Source: Bettongia penicillata ogilbyi (lineage: Eukaryota; Chordata; Mammalia; Diprotodontia; Potoroidae). Taken from it: a stretch of 64,000 bases of DNA. The stretch spans positions 2,502,396-2,566,395 of the forward strand of contig JAJHZJ010000416.1 in the NCBI GenBank assembly GCA_023548195.1, read 5' to 3'. Positions within the stretch are counted from its first letter, which is position 1, and each line of letters starts with the position of its first letter. Below are positions 55,109 through 64,000 of this stretch, piece after piece. The notes under the pieces were generated by a model. The model was not told the DNA's origin and searched no databases. It saw nothing but the letters and a program-made list of their open reading frames with translations. The translations under genes were made by a program, and so were the position numbers.

Positions 55109-55252
55109 AGGGACTCCAGGGGTGGGGAACCTGTAGCCTCAACACCACATGGCCCTCTAGCTAGGTGCTCAAGTGCAACCCTTTGACTGAATCCAAACTC
55201 AAGTGAAGTTAGGATTCACTTGAGGACCCAGAAGGCCACATGTGACCCTAGC
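55109..55252. mobile_element. hAT-type palindromic MITE
   Basis: Left end CAGGGGTGGGGAACCTG is a typical hAT terminus. ACATGGCCCTCTAG and CCACATGTGACCCTAG near the two ends, and CCTTTGACTGAATCC in the middle, make the near-palindrome seen in short non-autonomous hAT elements. The right terminus is decayed. Confidence 0.75.
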
Positions 55253-55264
55253 CCTATGAATTAA

Positions 55265-55474
55265 TTGGGACAGGGAACTCCTTTGTAAGAAAACTCCCAC
55301 TTCCAATGCATGTTATCATTTTCTCTCCTACTTATATACTTACAGTTTTGCCCAGAGCATTGAGAGGTTAAATGACTTGCCTAGGGTCACACAATCAATA
55401 TGTATCAAAAGAGAGTCAAAGTCAGATCTTCCTGGCTTCAAGGATAGCTCTCTACCATTCTATGCTGCTTCTTT
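55265..55474 (-). mobile_element. MIR-type SINE variant, antisense
   Basis: GGGACAGGGAACTCCTTTGT start, AATGACTTGCCTAGGGTCAC core, CAGATCTTCCTGGCTTCAAG and 'ctaccattctatgctgc' head. Confidence 0.7.
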
Positions 55475-55674
55475 CTTGATGGCCATATATTGTCATAGAA
55501 GAACGGTAGTCTTCTTCTGGGAAGGAGATGGCAGTATTCATGAATTAGTAGATTCTTGAAGTATGTGGGGAATGTTGAGAATATTGGTTCAAGTAAAGTA
55601 GAGGCACCAGGTTAACTCTTTGTCTTTGCCTTCTACCTGATGGAGAGGATCTAGATAAGTAATTTTTTTTGAAA

Positions 55675-57440
55675 AGGACCTGTAAATATTTTAGACTTTG
55701 TGAGCCAAGAGGCAAAATCAAGTAGAGTATCAAGTATACTTATAGGAAGAGAGAAAATGTTCACAATTTTTTAATTGATTAAATTAAAAACTTGATAGTA
55801 AAATTAGTTAGCTTTTTTTTGGTAATACATCTACTAATGAGAAGAATGGAATTCTTTTTGGAGGATAATGTTTCATTTAATTGGGGTTTGAAATGAGTGT
55901 TCCATATCATCAAAATTAATTGTACATGGTCATTAGTCAATGCTGATCTGTTATGAGATTCTATTTATTTCATCTTTGAAAATATCTTTTTTAAACAGAT
56001 AAGGACTGTAAATATTGACATCATCCCAGGAATACATGATTTTAATTGATCACATTCATTGCTTGGAAGACATTTAGAGGATTCTATCAGATTCTTTGCT
56101 TGAGCCATCATCATATTGCAGATTAAGCACATTAAACTCTTCTAACTGAAAGTTGGGCAGAATCTCCTCAATCACATAGTTAAATGAGTTTTGAAATATA
56201 GAAATTTTTTTATTTGCATTAACATCTGAAAAATGCTTCTGGAACTATATAGTTTGAGCTCAGGAAATGCATCTACTCCTAATTTGTATGAGAATAGAGT
56301 TCTCCCTTTTTCAACCTTTGACATCATGGAAAGTGCTGTCAAAAGCAGCTTGATGATATTTTTGATTCAAACAATATTATTGCCAAATAAAGTCATACAA
56401 GTATTGTTTTGCCTTGTAATTTTAGGTTGAATATATGAAGAAACATCAAACCTACAGGAAAAGCTAATTTCCAAAGCCATTTGGTATTTAATAATAGTGG
56501 TTGAGACTGTTTTTGTTCAGAAAATTTCAATCTCAGTCATGAGGACAAATAATCATAATAAAAAGTTTTCTCTCTCTCCTTTTCTTCTTTTGACATTATG
56601 GGTATACACTGCTAATTAAAAAAAAATAAAAATGTCATGGTACAATAGTATGTATGGCCATGGAAATGCTTTCAAGTTATAACTGCATTACTGTGAGTAA
56701 TCTTCTGATTAGCAATGCAGATCAATGAGAGCACTGAGTATGGTTTCTGTTGGGACTGTGGGAAAGGATCACCTGGCAGGATAAGGTACCAGACATTGAA
56801 ATCCTTGCTTGAGCTGAACTGCCAAGCATTTAAAATACTCTCAGAGAACACAACTCTGATGGGCTGGCCACGTTGTTCGAATGTAAAATGTACACTTGCC
56901 AAAAAGACTATTTTATGGAGGACTTACATGGGGCAGGTGATCACATGGTGGTCAGAAGAGGCGATTCAAGGACACTCTCAAGGTCTCTCTCAAGAACTTT
57001 GGGTTTGACTGTGCAACATGGGAGACACTGGCACAGGACCACTCAGCATGGTGTGCCCACATCAGAAAGGGTACTGTGCTCTATGAGCAAAGCAGAATTG
57101 AGACAGCAAAAGGAAACATAAGATGTGCGAATTTGGAGTAACCACTCCAAATATTCACACGGACTCTCTGTGCCCAACCTGTGGTAGAACATCTGAGCTC
57201 GTATTGGTCTGATCAGCCACAGTCAAACACACTGAAACTTCACTTTATCATGGTGATATCATTTTGGTCCTGTTCGAAGATGAAGGACAACAACCAACCA
57301 GTGGGAAAGCCGCTATAGACCTTACATAAACCAATATTCATGGATGCATTCCAATAAAACTGTATTTTAAAATGTTAAACACTATTTTTGACTCATGGGC
57401 TACAAAACCATGTGTTGGACTGGCTCCTGGGGTTGTGGTC
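55675..57440 (-). mobile_element. hAT/Charlie-like DNA transposon, transposase remnant, interrupted
   Basis: Terminal text CCTGTAAATATTTTAGACTT-TGTGAGCC at the left. On the right, AAGCCGCTATAGACC, ATTCCAATAAAACTG and ACTCATGGGCTACAAAACCA form the opposite end. The minus strand between ~55,850 and 56,450 encodes C-terminal transposase pieces in broken frames: LQGKTILVYDFI, FQNSFNYVIEEILPN and LTNDHVQLILM. These match the hAT dimerisation region shared with domesticated Charlie-type proteins. Many stops, so inactive. A LINE 3' fragment is inserted at 56,705-57,298. Confidence 0.78.
56705..57298 (+). mobile_element. Non-LTR LINE 3' end (RTE-like clade, exact clade uncertain)
   Basis: Sense copy of the LINE whose longer antisense fragment lies at 61,759-63,690. 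Decayed C-terminal ORF text includes a GHV-like LMGWPRCSNVKC segment and KAELRQQKE, followed by GTCTGATCAGCCACAGTC and the 3' end ATTTTGGTCCTGTTCG-AAGATGAAGGACAACAACC. 5'-truncated. Splits the hAT transposon. Confidence 0.82.
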
Positions 57441-57447
57441 TGTTTAT

Positions 57448-57680
57448 CCTTGATCTTGGGCTTGGAATCAGCAAAAATCATCTTCATGAGTTTAAATCTG
57501 CCCTCAGACACTTACTTACTAGGTGACCTTGGGCAAGTCACTTAACTCTGTTGGCCTCAGTGCTTTATCTGTAAAATGAGCTGGAGAAGGAAATAGCAAA
57601 CCACTCTAGTGTCTCTGCCAAGAAAATCCCAAAATGGGGTCATGAAGAATTGGCCATGACTGAAACAACCTAACAATAAG
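57448..57680 (+). mobile_element. Mar1-like SINE
   Basis: TTGGAATCAGCAAAAATCAT, TGACCTTGGGCAAGTCACTT, AAAATGGGGTCATGAAGAAT. Head shortened. Confidence 0.9.
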
Positions 57681-57689
57681 AGCCCTTGA

Positions 57690-57937
57690 TCTAGAGAGTT
57701 ATGGAAAGAGCACCAGGTCTGCAGTCAGGAAAACTCCTCATCCTTAGTTCAGATCCAACCTCAGACACTTACTAGCTGTGTGACCTTGGACAAGTCACTT
57801 AACTCTGTTTGCCTCAGTTTCCTCATCTGTAAAGTGAACTGGAGAAGGAAATGGCAAACCATTCCAGTATCTTTGCCAAGAACACTCCAAATGGTATCAT
57901 GAAGAGTCACACACAACTGAAAAATGACAAAAAAAAA
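57690..57937 (+). mobile_element. Mar1-like SINE
   Basis: Second copy in tandem with the one before: AGGTCTGCAGTCAGGAAAAC, ACTAGCTGTGTGACCTTGGA, ATGGTATCATGAAGAGTCAC, then an A8 stretch. Confidence 0.9.
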
Positions 57938-58178
57938 CTACAGCAAAGACTGGTGACAGGGAAGAGGAAGGTATAAAAAAAAAGAGGCAAGATTGACCAG
58001 TGACCTGGCATGATAAAACCACAATAGGAACACTATTTGAATATAGGCTTGGTAGCCTCTGCAGGCACAAATACACTAAACACAAACAAACCTGGCCTTC
58101 CCCCTTAGTCTTCCAAACCACCAGGGATGGCCCTGAAACTCTAGAATAGGCAATTGGTCTGACTGTGGGGCTATTTTA

Positions 58179-58305
58179 AGAAACTATTGCTGAACTGAAT
58201 GACCATTCAAAGACTTTAAGTTCCTGTCTTTGAGTTGACTCTTTTGCAAAGTATTTCAAATAAGAATAAACCTAGGAGGGTGAGTTCACACGTATCCTAC
58301 TGCTC
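58179..58305 (+). repeat. 127-bp direct repeat, copy 1
   Basis: About 96 percent identical to 59,340-59,467, from AGAAACTATTGCTGAACTG to TATCCTACTGCTC. Flanks differ. Confidence 0.9.
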
Positions 58306-58489
58306 TTTTATTATTTTCCTCACATCTCATTTTCATGTTTTTTTCCAAACCCAATTTGGACACTACAACTGCCATCACCTTTCCTGAGGTCTGACAGACT
58401 TCTTCCTGCCTTCCTAGTTCCTCGTACTGTTTGGTTTCCTCACCCAACAAAGTGATTCCTGTTCGAATCCTTACTTACCATGACTGCCT

Positions 58490-58735
58490 TTGTTATTCAG
58501 CTGCTCAGTCATGTTTGACTCTTCATGACCCCATCTGGGGTTTTACTGGCAGAGATCCTGGAGTGGTTTGCCATTTTCTTCTCCAGCTCATTTTAGAGAT
58601 GAGGAAACTGGAGTAAGCAGGGTTAAGTGACTTGCCCAGAGTTACACTAGTAAGTGTCAGGTCAAATTTGAACTTAGGTCCTCCTGACTCCAGGGCCAGT
58701 GTTCTATCCACTGCACTATCCAGCTGTCTTTACTT
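58490..58735 (-). mobile_element. Mar1-like SINE, antisense
   Basis: CAGCTGCTCAGTCATGTTTG, TGGTTTGCCATTTTCTTCTC, GTGACTTGCCCAGAGTTACA, ATCCACTGCACTATCCAGCT. Confidence 0.92.
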
Positions 58736-58741
58736 ATAACC

Positions 58742-58860
58742 CTTGTGATATTTGGGAAATGATAACCTCTCTGGGTCATAGTTTCTTCATCTGTAAAATA
58801 AAGGAGTTGGAACAGAGGATCTCTAAGGTTCCCATGCAACTATAGATCCTGTGATTTATT
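58742..58860 (+). mobile_element. MIR SINE 3' part
   Basis: ATAGTTTCTTCATCTGTAAA, GGAGTTGGAACAGAGGATCT, ATAGATCCTGTGATTT. Confidence 0.8.
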
Positions 58861-59339
58861 TGAATCCCATCTTTGGCTGTCCTGGTATATTAGGTTCCAT
58901 GTCTAGTTCCTCCATCCCTCCCTTCTCCTGTCAGGTCACTGACTTAGGTCTCTTCCAGTGCAATATTAGTGAGGCTATTACAACGAGGAGTGTAATTATC
59001 GCTTCTTCAGCTTGGTAGCAACTGAGGTTTGTGGTGAATAGATATTGATTGTATTTTGCAGATATAATTATGGACTTAGGAGATGTTTATGAACTCTCTA
59101 GAGCTGGTAAATGTGGTGGAGAATCTACCAATCTCATAAAATCATGCTAACTCTAAATACATGAAAATAAGAAAATAGATTTAAGCTGTATCTGTATTTT
59201 TTACATGGACTCTCTAAAATTTCTAATTTTCAAATTTGAAATGAACAAAATTGTTTCCAATTTTTTTTCTCTTTTTTTCCTTCCCATACATTTCTATTTT
59301 TCTCCATTCCTTTTCCATTAAATTCCTCCCATAGGCTTC
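58861..59339. other. Unclassified sequence between the direct repeats
   Basis: No repeat recognised. T-rich near 59,255-59,300. No gene evidence. Confidence 0.4.
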
Positions 59340-59467
59340 AGAAAGTATTGCTGAACTGGATGACCATTCAAAGACTTTAAGGTCCTGTCTTTGAGTTGAC
59401 TCTTTTGCAAAGTATTTCAAATAAGAATAAACCTAGGAGGGTGGAATTCACATGTATCCTACTGCTC
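59340..59467 (+). repeat. 127-bp direct repeat, copy 2
   Basis: Starts AGAAAGTATTGCTGAACTG. Differs from copy 1 by about five substitutions and one extra base. Most SINE copies here diverge far more, so the duplication is relatively recent. Confidence 0.9.
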
Positions 59468-59684
59468 CCAGTTAACTATTCAGTTGGGGCTATCTGATAA
59501 TGAGACCACATAGAAGCTCTTTCTAACAGTCCCATCAAGGAATTTTTTTCAGGTGTATCAGACTCCCTAGATTCTGCCAACAATGCATAGTCCCCTCACA
59601 TTGCATGATTTTCTTAGTCAGTAGAAAGAATAGAAAGGTGTGCTTTGCCAGGCCTGATAGGAACTGCAAGAGAGAGCATTTTGA

Positions 59685-59740
59685 TAGAATGGAAAGAATA
59701 CATTTGGAGTCAGAAGATTTGAACCCAAATCTTTTAAAAA
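59685..59740 (+). mobile_element. SINE 5' fragment
   Basis: AGAATGGAAAGAATACATTT-GGAGTCAGAAGATTTGAACC is a decayed MIR head. Confidence 0.5.
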
Positions 59741-59866
59741 TATGTTTCCCTTTTGAAAAAGTGTATATTTGGCCACATTAGGAGAGGGGAAAATGTACTC
59801 ACTGGACCAACCTTTTTGGTCAGCCAGCTAGCTGTGAAGGTTGATGTTACCTCTAGTGAATCTGAT

Positions 59867-59978
59867 ATGTGTGTGTGTGAATGTGTGTATGTGTATGTGT
59901 GTGTATGTATGTCTGTGTGTGTATGTGTGTGTATGTGTGTATGTATGTATGTCTGTGTGTGTGTCTGTGTGTGTGTGA
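59867..59978. repeat. (TG)n/(TATG)n compound microsatellite
   Basis: TG, TATG and TCTG units over ~110 bp. Open frames of 89 and 177 codons across it are artefacts of this repeat. Confidence 0.95.
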
Positions 59979-60269
59979 CAGGAGTGGAGATCAAGGAAAC
60001 CATAAGCTATATAGGACAGAACATCCCAGGGCAGATCAGTGACAAGTGCTGTCCAAAGTGCCTTCACAGACTGGACTTCATGGTAACTAATTTGGGCGAA
60101 ATAATTTTTTTTTCTAATGGAACCACTTCCTGTGTTGTCCCAAGGTTTTATATAGTTGATATTTCTAAGATTGGGTTTATTATCTCATACCTCTTACCCA
60201 ACCCTCCCCTTCCTCAAAACCCTTATTGTGCTGGAAGACTTGAAACCACACCTTTGACACTTTATTATT

Positions 60270-60520
60270 GGCTAACATTTGTATAGATTTTTAAGTTTGC
60301 AAAAACAGTGTATAAATAGTATGTCATCTGATTCTCACAGCAACTCTGGGAAGTGGGTGCTATTTTTACCCTCATTTTTCACATGATGAAACTAAGGCAT
60401 AGAAGGATGAAGTGACTTGTCCAGGGTCACACAGCTAGGAAGTATGAGTCCAGATTGGAACTTAGGTCTTGCTGACCCCAGGTCCAGCCCCTCTAATGGC
60501 TGGGCCACCTAGCTGTGTCT
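60270..60520 (-). mobile_element. Ther1/MIR SINE, antisense, near full length
   Basis: TCTGATTCTCACAGCAACTC, TGACTTGTCCAGGGTCACAC, GGCTGGGCCACCTAGCTGTG. Confidence 0.88.
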
Positions 60521-60524
60521 TATA

Positions 60525-60642
60525 AGCTAGGTGACTCTGCCATGTTACTTAAATTGTCTATGCCTCAGGGTCCTGAAAGAGTCTAACTCAGTGGCTTCTA
60601 AAATCACTTCCGGATCTAAATCTGTAATACTATGATTGGCAC
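60525..60642 (+). mobile_element. MIR SINE fragment
   Basis: GGTGACTCTGCCATGTTACT, TATGCCTCAGGGTCCTG, GATCTAAATCTGTAATACTA. Confidence 0.65.
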
Positions 60643-61480
60643 TGGTAAAATTGAGCAGAATTCCTGGATGCTTGGGACCCAAAGCTTTGTTTCATCCTGC
60701 ACATAAATCCCTTCCACATGGCCACTTTCTTCATTGCAGTTTTGATACGTCACAGGTAGGGATAAAAAATTAAGTGGAAATTTTGGGGGGAGTTCTGTGG
60801 AAGCTGCAGATGGCACATGAAGTCCAGAAGATGATACAGAGTCTATGATCAAATATTCACCCAAATTTAAAATAAGGTAGTGAAAACATCCCATAAAAGA
60901 AAAAGAAAAAAAATCAAATTTCTTCTTTGGTGCAAAGGGAGGGCCAAAAATTTTTTCATGAATTTTTCAGATCATGGGGGAACAAAATCCTTAACCTTCA
61001 TGATGTGGGAGGAATAATTGTATTTGGTATTCAAACTCTACTGAATCCTGTTTACTTCTATTGTCATGTTCTTAGGATCTGCTTTTCTCTATTCCAATGC
61101 AGAATCCAGCCACCATGTGCCTAGTCTGTTAGAACGTTCCTGCTGGCTTCTTACCCATAGAGCTTTCTCATTCCCATTTTATCCTAGGAAGAAAAATAAG
61201 ATTCTTTTTCAGGCACTCTATGCCTCCTTCAGGGAACATTTTCTTAATGAAGCCATCATAGGATGGGAATTTCCACTGTACCTCCTTACACATCCATTGG
61301 TTGGCCATCTTCAGATTTGACAGCCATGCTTACTCAGGCCAATTGGGATGGCAAAATGTTAAAAGGGAAAGAAAGGTTTTTCTTTACTATTTGTTCTCGT
61401 TAATTAGTTTTCCATTTTGATATAGCCTTTTCTGTTTTGACTCATAATCTGAAAGAGAGAAAAAAATCAATCAGCAAAAA
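60643..61480. other. Unclassified sequence, no gene
   Basis: No repeat recognised. Frames of up to 92 codons without known similarity. Confidence 0.4.
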
Positions 61481-61484
61481 AAAT

Positions 61485-61655
61485 AAATCAACATATTTTA
61501 TGCTGGGCTCTGTGTTAGGCTCTGAGGATGGAAATACAAAGAATAAAACAATTACAATCATCTTACATTATAATGGGGGAGACATAAAAATATTCAACAT
61601 AGACACAAAGGAAATAAATACACATATACACATAAAGTAGTTAAATACAAAGTAT
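61485..61655 (-). mobile_element. L2 LINE 3' end, antisense
   Basis: TATTTTATGCTGGGCTCTGT, GGATGGAAATACAAAG, TTATAATGGGGGAGACATAA. Confidence 0.8.
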
Positions 61656-61667
61656 TGTAGGAGGGAG

Positions 61668-61758
61668 AGGGAAGCTAGGTGACGCATTGGATGGAGTGCT
61701 GGACCTGCAGTCAGAGGGCCTCATCTTCCTGAGTTCAGATCTGGCCTCAGACACTTGG
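61668..61758 (+). mobile_element. Mar1-like SINE 5' half, cut by LINE
   Basis: GGGAAGCTAGGTGACGCATT, CAGTCAGAGGGCCTCATCTT, CTGGCCTCAGACACTTG. It stops where the antisense LINE begins. Confidence 0.85.
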
Positions 61759-63690
61759 TCGGTGGTTGTGCTTCATGCCCTGAGGAGGACCAAAAGACAT
61801 CACTACGTTGGGGTCAAGGTAGATTGTGTCCAGTTGTGGCTGATCAGACCAACATAAGCTTGGGCCACTCCACCATAGGTCAGGTGCAAATAATCCATAT
61901 GAAGACGTGGAGTGGAGATTTCTCTAAATTTGTGATCGCATGTTTCTTTTGAGCTACACAATTCTGCTTTGCTCATGGAGTCCAGCACCTTCTTTGATGT
62001 AAGCACACCATGCTGGATGGTACTTTGCCAGTGTCTCCCATGTCATGCAATTGATTTCAAAGTTCTTCAGAGAGACTTTGAGAGTGTCCCTGTATTGCTT
62101 CTTCTAACCACCATGTGAGTACCTGCCTTGGTCTCCATAAAAGTGTTTGAGTCAAGCATATGTTTGGCATTTGAACAACATGGCTAGCCCATCAGAGTTG
62201 CATTTTCTGTAGGAGAGTTTGAATGGTTGGCATTTTAGCTCAAGAAAGGACCTCAGTGTCCAGTACCTTATCCTGCCAGGTGATCTTCAGGATCTTCCTA
62301 AAACAATTCAAATGGAAGTGAATTCAATTTCCTGGCATGGCATTTGTAGACTGTCCAGGTTCCATAGGCAAACAATGAGGTCAGAACAACAGTTCTGTAG
62401 ACCTTCAGTTTGGTAAGAGGCCGAATATCTCTTTTCTCCCACACTTACGTTTGGAGCCTCTAAAACACTGAGCTAGTTCGGTCAAAGAGGGTATCAACTT
62501 CTTTATCTATGTGTATATCCCTGGAAAGTATATTGCCAAGGTAAGTGAACTTATCCGCAAAATTCAAAATTTCTCTGTTTGCTGTAACTGATGGTTCTAC
62601 ATATGGGTGGCTTGGTGATGGCTGATGGAGAACCTCTGTTTTCTTGGTGTAAAGTATCAGACCAAAATTAACATAAGCAACAGAAGATCAATTCATACTC
62701 TGTTGCATCTGTCTAAGAGACTTCGTTGTGTACACAACCACCTTCAAACAAAAAATCTCCCACCCATTCTCCCTTCACTTTAGTCTTTGCTGAGAGCCTT
62801 TTCAAGGTAAATAATTTACTGTAAGTGTGGTAGCTGACCTTGATGTCATTTTTGTCCTCATTGAAGGCTTCTGACAACATTGCTGAAAACATGCTAAAAA
62901 GTGCGGGAGCAAGCGCACAGCCCTACTTCATTCTATTGGAGACTGGGAAAGTGCGAGAGTATCATCCATTATCTAGAACCCATCTAAGTGCCATTGTGGA
63001 AGTGGCATACAATACTGATGAACTTCTCTGGGCAACCAAATTTTGCCATTTTCTTCCACATGCCTTCATGACAGACAGTATCAGAGGCCTTGGTCAGATA
63101 AATGAATGTTGTATTCAGAAACTCTGTTCTGTTCCTGTCAATTCTCCTGGAGTTTCTGGGCAGCAAACACCCTATTGACTGTTCCTTGGCCCTTTCTGAA
63201 GCCACACTGACTCTTGGGTGGATAACTGTCTTCCAGTTGAAGGATCAGCCTATTAAGAAGGACTCTGACAAGAATCGTGCTGGCAATGACTGAAAGAAAA
63301 ACACCTTTGCAATTGTCACAAGATAATCTATTTCCTTTCTCTGTCTAGAGATGGATAACGGAGGCATCATTGAATTCCAGGGGGATAATCTCCTCTTGGC
63401 CATATAACCTGGAAAATTTCAGTCAGCTTTTATATGAGCAGTGGAACTCCAACCTTGTAAATCTTAGCTGGAACAGAATCAGCACCAGGTGCTTTACCAC
63501 ATGAGAGGAACCTAATGGTATTCAAAACCTCTTCTTCAGTTGGAATTTCAGCTAGTGAGGGACTGACTTCCACCTGAGGCATGAAGTCAGTGACTTTAGA
63601 ATTGGTTGATGATAGTCTGTTGAGAACATTATGGAAGTGTTCTGCCCATCTGTCTAGGATCATGCCCTTATCACTAATCAAGCTAGAGCA
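61759..63690 (-). mobile_element. Non-LTR LINE (RTE-like clade uncertain), antisense, RT remains
   Basis: About 1.9 kb. Reading the minus strand from 63,681: RWAEHFHNVLNRLSS and SCGKAPGADSVPAKIYK (finger/palm start); then ASDTVCHEGMWKKMAKFGCP (motif A region, with S for the usual F); then GCALAPALFSMFSAMLSEAF near 62,850; RLSAKTKVK; and the catalytic YADD replaced by FEGG at 62,737-62,748; then LYTKKTEVLHQPSPS and KFTYLG. The 3' UTR ends near 61,760 in a decayed tail. Frames are broken, so inactive. This LINE family is the likely mobiliser of the SINEs sharing its tail. Confidence 0.88.
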
Positions 63691-63719
63691 CCAGAACAGC
63701 CAAAGATGAGATTCAGATA

Positions 63720-63800
63720 GATCATCAGATCTATAGCTGTGTAGTGACCTTAGAGATCCTCTGCTTCAACTCCCTCACTTTACAGATAAATGTCATCAAG
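63720..63800 (-). mobile_element. MIR-like SINE fragment, antisense
   Basis: ATCATCAGATCTATAGCTGT and CTCACTTTACAGATAAATG are decayed MIR text. The final 200 bp of the window hold nothing recognised. Confidence 0.55.
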
Positions 63801-64000
63801 GCAAAGGAGAGGTTTGAAGTTTAGTAGAAAAAAAAGATTTAAGGAGAAAGAGTTCACTTTTGGCTGTGGGGGAAGGGGGAAATTTGGTGAAGAGGTAGAA
63901 TTCCAGTTGGCCCGTGAAAGAAGAAAAGGATTTCAAAAGGCACAATTGTTTCAGATTGTTAATGTTCTTTCTCTGGTCATTAACACTGTCTTCATCCTCA

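Noticed and set aside
59753..60286. 177-codon + strand open frame
   Set aside because: Its middle is translated (TG)n microsatellite (Cys/Val runs), which keeps frames open by composition. No recognisable domain.

Overview
This window looks like nuclear DNA from a marsupial. It is A+T-rich and packed with old interspersed repeats. Two SINE types recur. The first is Mar1-like, with a 3' end related to the RTE/BovB tail (a motif like GGGGTCATGAAGAGT..GACATGACTGAA). The second ends in CATGGTCTTCTTTGGCAACAAAGGACAAACACAACAA-like sequence (split by position in the entries). L2 tails, MIR/Ther1 copies, CR1/L3-type LINEs, Australian/American-marsupial-type L1 3' regions, Tigger and hAT transposons are also present. 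I cannot name the species from the sequence. No intact protein-coding gene, rRNA, tRNA or CRISPR array can be supported. Nearly all short open frames are chance frames or repeat shadows.

Layout. 0-4 kb: L2 and MIR fragments plus a palindromic unique patch near 2.04 kb. 4.0-6.7 kb: one CR1/L3-type LINE on the + strand, split by a SINE with an 11-bp target duplication, a Mar1, an unidentified ~575-bp insert and a degraded MRPL51 retropseudogene. 6.7-12.6 kb: degraded purine-rich LINE-like DNA, copies of a ~530-bp retroposed element, a paired 191-bp repeat and an L1 3' fragment. 12.6-24.3 kb: mixed unique and repeat DNA, a strong purine/G-quadruplex tract at 15.1 kb, and a second CR1 interrupted by the ~530-bp element. 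24.3-27.4 kb: almost repeat-free, probably containing conserved non-coding elements. 27.4-33.5 kb: nested L2 and MIR. 33.56-34.11 kb: a full-length RPL23A processed pseudogene with one nonsense codon and a 13-bp target duplication. 39.8-42.0 kb: a nested mosaic of a hAT-like MITE, an L1 and an internally deleted Tigger. 45.1-46.3 kb: a second repeat-free, homeodomain-motif-rich patch. 51.8-54.7 kb: an antisense L1 with ORF2 remains. 55.1-57.4 kb: hAT MITE and a hAT/Charlie-like transposase remnant split by a LINE 3' end. 58.2 and 59.3 kb: a near-identical 127-bp direct repeat. 61.76-63.69 kb: a long antisense fragment of that same LINE family with a dead reverse transcriptase.

How parts work together. 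The only system visible is a retrotransposon one. The LINE fragments at 56.7-57.3 and 61.8-63.7 kb end in the same short 3' sequence as the second SINE type and the ~530-bp element, so that LINE is the likely source of the enzyme that moved them. The repeat-poor patches are the best candidates for host function (enhancer-like), but this is inference because no alignment could be run.
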